Origin: Dermatophilaceae bacterium Soc4.6
Lineage (GTDB): Bacteria > Actinomycetota > Actinomycetes > Actinomycetales > Dermatophilaceae
DNA length: 64,000 bases
Direction of reading: 5' to 3'
Assembly (NCBI GenBank): GCA_039889245.1
Contig: JAZGVH010000002.1
Span: 3,100,001 to 3,164,000, forward strand
Part shown: in pieces, positions 58,963 to 64,000 of the stretch
How the letters are laid out: each line of letters begins with the position of its first letter
Numbering within the stretch: position 1 is the stretch's first letter
Program-made: the position numbers and the translations under genes
The notes under the pieces: model-generated
The model's database searches: none
What the model was told of the DNA's origin: nothing
What the model saw: the letters and a program-made list of their open reading frames with translations, nothing else

Positions 58963-59107
58963 GCTCACTCCTGGATGTCGGCCCTGGCTGGTGTGCGGTG
59001 TGGTCCGCTGTTGTCCCAGCGTCTTCCACCTTACGACGTCCGGGACCGACTCGACCCTCCACCTGTTGGCCGGGCCGGCGCAGGACGACCGGGTGGCACG
59101 AGTCGGA

Positions 59108-60052
59108 TCAGAAGTACCAGGGGAACGGCGACCAGTCGGGCTCGCGCTTCTCGAGGAACTGGTCACGCCCCTCGACGGCCTCGTCGGTCATGTAGGCCAG
59201 CCGGGTCGCCTCGCCGGCAAAGACCTGCTGGCCCATGAGGCCGTCGTCGGCGAGGTTGAAGGCGAACTTCAGCATCCGCTGGGCCTGGGGGGACTTGCCC
59301 ATGATCTCGTGGGCGACCTCGAGCGCAGTGGTCTCGAGGTCGGCGTGGTCGGCGACGAGGTTGACCGCCCCCATCTCCTTCATCTCCTGCGCCGAGTAGG
59401 CCCGACCCAGGAAGAAGATCTCGCGAGCACGCTTCTGCCCCACCATCTTGGCGAGGTAGGCCGAGCCGTAGCCGCCGTCGAAGGAGCCGACGTCGGCGTC
59501 GGTCTGCTTGAACCGGGCGTGCTCCCGCGAGGCGATCGTCAGGTCGCAGATCACGTGCAGGGAGTGCCCGCCGCCGGCGGCCCACCCGGGCACGACCGCG
59601 ACCACGACCTTGGGCATGGTGCGGATCAGTCGCTGCACCTCGAGGATGTGCAGGCGTCCACCCTCGGCCTGCACCCGTCGCTGGTCGACCGTGTCTGCGG
59701 TGGCCCCGTCCGCGTACTGGTAGCCCGAGCGACCGCGGATGCGCTGGTCGCCGCCGGAGCAGAACGACCACTTGCCGACCGCGCCCGTGCCCTCGGGTCC
59801 GGGTCCGTTGCCCGTGAGCAGGACGCACCCGACGTCGGCGGTGCGCCGGGCGTGGTCGAGCACCCGGTAGAGCTCGTCGACCGTGTGCGGGCGGAAGGCG
59901 TTGAGCACCTCGGGGCGGTCGAAGGCGACCCGCACCGCGCCCACCCCCCGGGCCCGGTGGTAGGTGATGTCGGTGAGGTCGTCGAAGCCCTCCACCGGCT
60001 GCCACTCCTGCGGGTCGAAGATCTCGCTGACGACGGCGGGGGAGGAGCTCAC
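59108..60052 (-). CDS. menB: 1,4-dihydroxy-2-naphthoyl-CoA synthase
   Basis: MenB closes the naphthoquinone ring from o-succinylbenzoyl-CoA. The 314-residue protein carries the long N-terminus and the insertion of actinobacterial MenB: VAFDRPEVLNAFRPHTVDELYRVLDHAR near residue 37, FCSGGDQRIRGRSGY near residue 98, VVVAVVPGWAAGGGHSLHVICDLTIAS near residue 150 and TDADVGSFDGGYGSAYLAKMVG with the catalytic Asp. GTG 60052 lies 7 nt after TACGCT. It is divergent from the Nudix-menC pair. Confidence 0.96.
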   Translation of the reverse strand: MSSSPAVVSEIFDPQEWQPVEGFDDLTDITYHRARGVGAVRVAFDRPEVLNAFRPHTVDELYRVLDHARRTADVGCVLLTGNGPGPEGTGAVGKWSFCSGGDQRIRGRSGYQYADGATADTVDQRRVQAEGGRLHILEVQRLIRTMPKVVVAVVPGWAAGGGHSLHVICDLTIASREHARFKQTDADVGSFDGGYGSAYLAKMVGQKRAREIFFLGRAYSAQEMKEMGAVNLVADHADLETTALEVAHEIMGKSPQAQRMLKFAFNLADDGLMGQQVFAGEATRLAYMTDEAVEGRDQFLEKREPDWSPFPWYF

Positions 60053-60059
60053 GTCCCCC

Positions 60060-60105
60060 AGCGTATCGAGCCACCGCCCGGGTCGCCCCCGAGGCGGCAT
60101 ACGCT
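60060..60105. promoter_or_regulatory. divergent -10 elements of menB and Nudix-menC
   Basis: The same hexamer, TACGCT, occurs on both strands: minus 60060-60065 (7 nt before menB GTG) and plus 60100-60105 (6 nt before ATG 60112). Menaquinone genes on both sides may be co-controlled from these 46 bp. Confidence 0.55.
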
Positions 60106-60111
60106 CGGGCC

Positions 60112-60594
60112 ATGCCGACTCCCGACTTCGTCCTGGCCCTGCGGGAGAAGGTCGGCACCGCGCCGCTCTGGCTCTCGGGCGCTGCCGCTGTCGTCATCCG
60201 CGATCGCGAGGGCGGGAGCGAGGAGGTGCTGCTGGTCGAGCGCGCCGACAACGGGGACTGGACCCCCGTGACCGGCATCATCGACCCGGGCGAGGAGCCG
60301 GCCGTCACCGCCGAGCGGGAGTGCCTCGAGGAGGCCTGCGTCGTGGCCCGGGCCGAGCGCCTGGTCTGGGTGAGCGCCGGCCCACCGCTCACCTACGCCA
60401 ACGGTGACGTCTCGCAGTATCTCGACCTCGTCTTCCGGTGCTCGTGGGTGTCCGGCGAGCCGCGGGTGGGCGACGACGAGTCGACCCAGGCCCGCTGGTG
60501 GCCCCTCGACGACCTGCCCGCGCTGACGCCCCGCAACGCCGCCCGCATCGCGCACGCCGTCACCAACGCCCCGTCCGCGGCCTTCGACCGATGA
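60112..60594 (+). CDS. Nudix hydrolase
   Basis: A 160-residue Nudix protein. The box reads GIIDPGEEPAVTAERECLEEACV, so the G-x5-E-x7-R-E-x2-E-E part is complete but the usual final Gly is Cys. The sequence DFVLALREKVGTAPLWLSGAAAVVIRD is typical of actinobacterial ADP-ribose-type Nudix enzymes; substrate unproven. It starts leaderless after TACGCT and overlaps menC (ATGA), so it may serve as a clean-up enzyme for the pathway or simply share the promoter. Confidence 0.87.
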   Translation: MPTPDFVLALREKVGTAPLWLSGAAAVVIRDREGGSEEVLLVERADNGDWTPVTGIIDPGEEPAVTAERECLEEACVVARAERLVWVSAGPPLTYANGDVSQYLDLVFRCSWVSGEPRVGDDESTQARWWPLDDLPALTPRNAARIAHAVTNAPSAAFDR

Positions 60595-61598
60595 CGGTCC
60601 CACCTCGGCCCGAGCTGCCCGAGCTGCCCGAGCTGCTCGCGACGCTGCGGGTGGTGAGCATCCCTCTGCGCGTGCGCTTCCGCGGCCTGGAGCACCGCGA
60701 GGCGGCGTTCATCCAGGGCCCCGCGGGCTGGGGTGAGTTCGCTCCCTTCCTCGAGTACGCCGCCCCCGAGGCCTCGCGCTGGCTCGCCTCGGCGATCGAG
60801 AGCGCGTATGCCGGGTGGCCAGCCCCGCTGCGCACCTCCGTCCCGGTCAACGCGACCGTCCCTGCGGTGCCCGCCGACGCGGTCGCCGCCGTGCTCGCGC
60901 GCTACGACGGCTGTCGCACCGCCAAGGTGAAGGTGGCCGAACTCGGGCAGACGCTCGACGACGACGTCACCCGGGTCGCCGCGGTCCGTGAGGTCATGGG
61001 CCCTGACGCCGCACTGCGCGTCGACGCCAACGGGGGATGGTCGGTGAGTGCCGCAGTCACGGCCATCCGGGCTCTGGCCGCCCACGGGCTCGAATACGTC
61101 GAGCAGCCGTGTGCCACGGTGGAGGAGCTCATCGAACTGCGAAAGACGCTGCGCGACAGGCATATCGACGTGCTGGTCGCCGCAGACGAGTCGGTGCGCA
61201 AGGCCGATGACCCGATCCGCGTCGCCCGGCTCGGCGCCGCAGACCTCGTGGTGGTCAAGGTGGCGCCGCTGGGAGGGGTGCGGGCGGCCCTCGACATCGC
61301 GCAGCGCTGCGGTCTGCCCACGGTGGTCTCCTCGGCCATCGACACGAGTGTCGGCATCGCCGCCGGCGCAGCCCTCGCGGCGGCGCTGCCCGGGCTGCCC
61401 CACGCCTGCGGCCTTGGCACCGTCTCGCTGCTCGCCGACGACGTCGTCAGGCGGCCCCTGGTGCCGGTCGGCGGTGAGATCGCGGTCGGCGCACCCGAGG
61501 TCGACGAGGAGGCGCTGGCTCGGCTCGCTGCCCCACCGGAGCGTGAGCAGTGGTGGCGCCAGCGGGTGGCCGCCGCCCATGCCGTGCTCGCAGGATGA
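60591..61598 (+). CDS. menC: o-succinylbenzoate synthase
   Basis: MenC dehydrates SHCHC to o-succinylbenzoate in menaquinone synthesis. The 335-residue enolase-superfamily protein has the catalytic KxK in CRTAKVKVAE near residue 108, metal ligands in LRVDANGGWS near residue 142, EYVEQPC near residue 170 and AADESV near residue 197, and the second Lys in VVVKVAPLGGVRAALD. The actinobacterial form is shorter than in E. coli. ATG 60591 overlaps the Nudix stop. MenD and MenF are not in the window. Confidence 0.94.
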   Translation: MTVPPRPELPELPELLATLRVVSIPLRVRFRGLEHREAAFIQGPAGWGEFAPFLEYAAPEASRWLASAIESAYAGWPAPLRTSVPVNATVPAVPADAVAAVLARYDGCRTAKVKVAELGQTLDDDVTRVAAVREVMGPDAALRVDANGGWSVSAAVTAIRALAAHGLEYVEQPCATVEELIELRKTLRDRHIDVLVAADESVRKADDPIRVARLGAADLVVVKVAPLGGVRAALDIAQRCGLPTVVSSAIDTSVGIAAGAALAAALPGLPHACGLGTVSLLADDVVRRPLVPVGGEIAVGAPEVDEEALARLAAPPEREQWWRQRVAAAHAVLAG

Positions 61599-61640
61599 TC
61601 CGGGTCGCCGCTCCCGCTCCGCGGCTGGTTGGATGACGAG

Positions 61641-63095
61641 GTGCCCCATCCCGGACGACTGACCACACCCGCCGAGCACGAGGCGGCCACGGCGACGGTG
61701 CTCGCGCAGTATGCCGCGCTGCCGGCCGACCGGCCCGTGCGCCTGGCCAAGCGCACGTCCAACCTGTTCCGGGCGCGCGCAGCCACCACCGGGCCGGGGC
61801 TCGACGTCTCGTCCTTCGACCGCACCATCGACGTCGACCCGGTCACCCTGACGGCGCGGGTGCAGGGCATGACGACCTACGAGCACCTGGTCGACGCCAC
61901 GCTGGCCCAGGGGTGCATGCCCCTGGTCGTGCCGCAGCTGCGCACCATCACCATCGGTGGCGCGGTCACGGGTCTGGGCATCGAGTCGTCGTCCTTCCGC
62001 AACGGACTGCCGCACGAGTCGGTGCTCGAGATCGAGATCCTCACCGGTGACGGCGAGGTGGTGCGGGCGACCCCTGACGGCGAGCACACCGACCTCTTCC
62101 ACGCCTTCCCCAACTCCTACGGCTCCCTCGGGTACGCCCTGAGCCTGACGATCGAGGTCGAGCGCGTCCACCCCTACGTCGCCCTGGAGCACGTGCGCTT
62201 CCACGACCTCACCTCAGCGACCGACGCCATCGCCGCGATCATGCGCGAGCAGGCCTGGCAGGGTGAGCCCGTCGACTTCCTCGACGGTGTGGTCTTCAGC
62301 GACGACGAGGTCTACCTGACCCTCGGGCGGTGGGCCGACACGCTGGCGGATGCCCCCGACGGCGTGCCCAGCGACTACACGGGCAGCAAGATCTTCTACC
62401 GGTCGCTGCGAGAGCGCACCCACGACCTGCTGACCGTCCGCGACTACCTCTGGCGCTGGGACACCGACTGGTTCTGGTGCTCGCGGGCGTTCGGCGCCCA
62501 GCACCCCGTCGTGCGGCGGCTGTGGCCCAAGAGCAAGCTGCGCTCCGACGTCTACTGGAAGATCGTCGCCTTCGAGAACCGGCACCAGGTGGCGGCCCGC
62601 GTCGACGCGCGGCGCGGCCGCCTGCCGCGCGAGCGCGTGGTGCAGGACGTCGAGATCCCGCTCGAGCACACGGCCGAGTTCGTCGACTGGTTCCTGCGCG
62701 AGGTGCCGATCGAGCCGCTGTGGCTGTGCCCCGTGCAGCTGCGCCCGCGACCCGGGCCGCCGCAGCCCGGCACCACCGGGTCACCCGACCAGCGCGCCGC
62801 AAGCAGCACGCAGTGGCCGCTCTACCCCATGGGGGTCGGTCAGCCCTACGTCAACGTCGGCTTCTGGTCGACCGTGCCGATCGAGCCGGGCCGGGCCGAC
62901 GGCGACACCAACCGCGGCATCGAGGCCGAGGTCACGCGCCTCGGGGGGCACAAGTCGCTCTACTCCGACGCGTACTACGACGAGGACACCTTCGCCGAGC
63001 TCTACGGCGGCAGCGACTACGCCCTGGTCAAGAAGCGCTACGACCCCCGGGGCCGGTTGCCCACCCTCTATGACAAGGCCGTGCGGGCCCGCTGA
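61641..63095 (+). CDS. tmsA: FAD-binding oxidoreductase for 10-methyl fatty acid synthesis (TmsA/BfaA-like)
   Basis: A 484-residue flavoprotein of the DHCR24-like family. The FAD-binding domain has VPQLRTITIGGAVTGLGIESSSFRNGLPHESVLEIEILTGDGE near residue 95, and the C-terminal half has YWKIVAFENRHQVAARVDARRGRLPRERVVQDVEIPLEH. In mycobacteria such a protein (Rv0449c) works with a cyclopropane-synthase-like methyltransferase (Rv0447c) to make tuberculostearic-type 10-methyl chains. The methyltransferase begins 475 bp downstream here. GTG 61641 is chosen; TTG 61629 is in frame upstream. Confidence 0.85.
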   Translation: MPHPGRLTTPAEHEAATATVLAQYAALPADRPVRLAKRTSNLFRARAATTGPGLDVSSFDRTIDVDPVTLTARVQGMTTYEHLVDATLAQGCMPLVVPQLRTITIGGAVTGLGIESSSFRNGLPHESVLEIEILTGDGEVVRATPDGEHTDLFHAFPNSYGSLGYALSLTIEVERVHPYVALEHVRFHDLTSATDAIAAIMREQAWQGEPVDFLDGVVFSDDEVYLTLGRWADTLADAPDGVPSDYTGSKIFYRSLRERTHDLLTVRDYLWRWDTDWFWCSRAFGAQHPVVRRLWPKSKLRSDVYWKIVAFENRHQVAARVDARRGRLPRERVVQDVEIPLEHTAEFVDWFLREVPIEPLWLCPVQLRPRPGPPQPGTTGSPDQRAASSTQWPLYPMGVGQPYVNVGFWSTVPIEPGRADGDTNRGIEAEVTRLGGHKSLYSDAYYDEDTFAELYGGSDYALVKKRYDPRGRLPTLYDKAVRAR

Positions 63096-63570
63096 TCGCG
63101 GACCCTCGCGGCCGTGGCCGCGCCGGCGTGAGGCCGGGGCAGACCTCGAGCCTCGGGCGGGTACGCCGAGCCCGCTGACGAACGACGCGCTGCTCGACTG
63201 GGTTGCCGGACAGGCCGCCGGAAGCCAGGTCGGTGGGGTTGTTCGCCCGCCCGATGGAGTCCTGGAAGAGGGAGCCACCGCCGACGGCGCGGCGAGACCG
63301 GGATCGGCGCACGGGGCCGAGTCGGGGCCATGGCTTAGCCGACGTGAACGTCACCCGGCCGTGCCTCCGCGCACCACTGAAATGCACGTCTGGGCTGTTT
63401 GCCCATGGGGCGAAGCGGGCGTATGCCGCGACGCCGTACGGGGTCGTTCCTCCTGCCGGGACGGTTGTGCTGCTCGACTTTCCTGAGGGGGTGGACGAGT
63501 GGCAGAGTAGGGGCGTGCATGCGACCCCCCGCTCCGGTGATCACGACGTCCTCGGGTTGGGAGCGACGGC
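63096..63570. other. 475-bp gap without a recognised gene
   Basis: No gene can be supported. Frames on both strands are open for 100-140 codons, but none has family similarity or a good start. One minus-strand stretch (GGGSLFQDSIGRANNPTDLASGGLSGNP) looks protein-like and might be a relic. The promoter of the methyltransferase gene should lie at the right end. Confidence 0.4.
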
Positions 63571-64000
63571 ATGACGATGACCGTGGCGCAGGCCTTCACT
63601 GCCCTCTTCGGCCCCTCCGCCCTGGTGCGGTTCACCGCCTTCGACGGCTCGGCGACTGGTCCCGAGGATGCCCCTTGGCGCATCGACCTGCTCAGCGAGC
63701 GAGGGCTCAACTACCTTCTCACCGCGCCCGGTTCGCTCGGGGTGGTCAGGGCCTACCTCATGGACGACCTCGTGGTCGACCCGCTCGACGAGGCCGACCC
63801 CTACGAGGCCCTGCGGTTCATCGAGGACGAGCTGTCGATGCGGCGGCCGAGCGCCGCGGACGCCGCGGCCCTCGCCCGCTTCGTCAAGGAGCACCGCCCG
63901 TGGCTGCCCGAGCTGCCGCCGCAGGAGACGCCCGGCCAGCTGCGACGCATCGCGCGAGGGCTGCAGCACGGGCGGCGACGTGACGCCGAGGCGATCCACC
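63571..64000 (+). CDS. tmsB: cyclopropane-synthase-like methyltransferase, N-terminal part (TmsB/BfaB-like)
   Basis: The first 143 codons of a cyclopropane-fatty-acyl-phospholipid synthase-type protein, cut by the window edge. The visible part is the N-terminal domain (LLSERGLNYLLTAPGSLGVVRAYLMDDLVVDPLDEADPYEALRFIEDE) that precedes the SAM-binding domain in this family. Next to a TmsA-like flavoprotein it is expected to methylate the oleoyl double bond at C10 using SAM. ATG 63571 or ATG 63577 may start it. The catalytic domain is outside the window. Confidence 0.82.
   Translation, partial: MTMTVAQAFTALFGPSALVRFTAFDGSATGPEDAPWRIDLLSERGLNYLLTAPGSLGVVRAYLMDDLVVDPLDEADPYEALRFIEDELSMRRPSAADAAALARFVKEHRPWLPELPPQETPGQLRRIARGLQHGRRRDAEAIH

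Noticed and set aside
63028-63387. Minus-strand frame in the gap before tmsB
   Set aside because: Part of it looks protein-like, but no family, start signal or partner could be recognised, and it overlaps the end of tmsA.

Overview
This window comes from a very GC-rich actinobacterium. Third codon positions are almost all G or C. ATGA and GTGA stop/start overlaps are common, and the gene set includes a mycothiol-type MDMPI-fold protein, a BldC-type regulator, a 32-residue arginine/lysine-rich bS22-like protein, a rex-hemACDB cluster and a System II cytochrome c cluster followed by men genes. Gene content and codon style suggest Micrococcales, perhaps Intrasporangiaceae; that family-level call is inference. 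From memory, the order ppx - sugar isomerase - proC - bldC - bS22 - epimerase - acyltransferase - glutaredoxin - hemA/C/D/B - hemL - PGAM - TlpA - CcdA - ResB - CcsB - menA - menE - menB - menC follows the Mycobacterium tuberculosis Rv0496-Rv0553 region, so most of the window is vertically inherited core.

Layout. 0-2.7 kb: a partial MBL-fold hydrolase, then gluconokinase and gluconate permease. 2.7-7.1 kb (minus): radA, an AraC regulator, a VOC protein, disA and mutY, which is a genome-integrity/c-di-AMP group with two accessory genes inside it. 7.2-12.9 kb: a Cys-rich protein with a methyltransferase, ppx with a sugar isomerase, an EthA-like Baeyer-Villiger monooxygenase and a Nudix hydrolase. 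12.9-13.8 kb: a decayed Fic gene. 13.8-19.2 kb: an MDMPI-fold protein, an ABC-2 exporter, proline dehydrogenase with a proline-rich upstream ORF, proC and two GNATs. 19.2-24.4 kb: an accessory stretch with TetR, acyl-CoA dehydrogenase, an SDR, a frameshifted small secreted protein, a GH15-like protein and a nucleotidyltransferase stub. 24.4-30.8 kb: TrkA, a deacetylase, bldC, bS22, enoyl-CoA hydratase, an epimerase, a PlsC-like acyltransferase and a glutaredoxin. 30.8-36.8 kb: the Rex-controlled heme operon. 37-45.6 kb: YceI/MarR, then hemL, PGAM and cytochrome c maturation. 45.6-53.8 kb: an AbiEi-type gene, menA, menE, fumC, a DUF1345 protein and malQ. 53.8-58.3 kb: a PucR-type regulator, ferredoxin reductase, a fatty acid desaturase and an S26-like protein. 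58.4-64 kb: UspA, menB, Nudix, menC and the start of a tmsA-tmsB pair for 10-methyl fatty acids.

The functional themes are respiration (heme, cytochrome c, menaquinone, Rex), membrane lipid tailoring (desaturase, TmsAB, PlsC) and genome integrity (RadA, DisA, MutY). I saw no tRNA, rRNA, CRISPR array, transposase or phage gene.

The most unusual signals are three. First, two unrelated families of 70-83 bp inverted-repeat elements (four copies and two copies); one pair flanks an intact AbiEi/nuclease-like gene and another pair flanks a decayed paralogue. Second, a leaderless, proline-rich 36-codon ORF overlaps the proline dehydrogenase start. Third, TAnnnT -10 hexamers end 6-7 nt before the start codon of many transcription units, implying widespread leaderless mRNAs.
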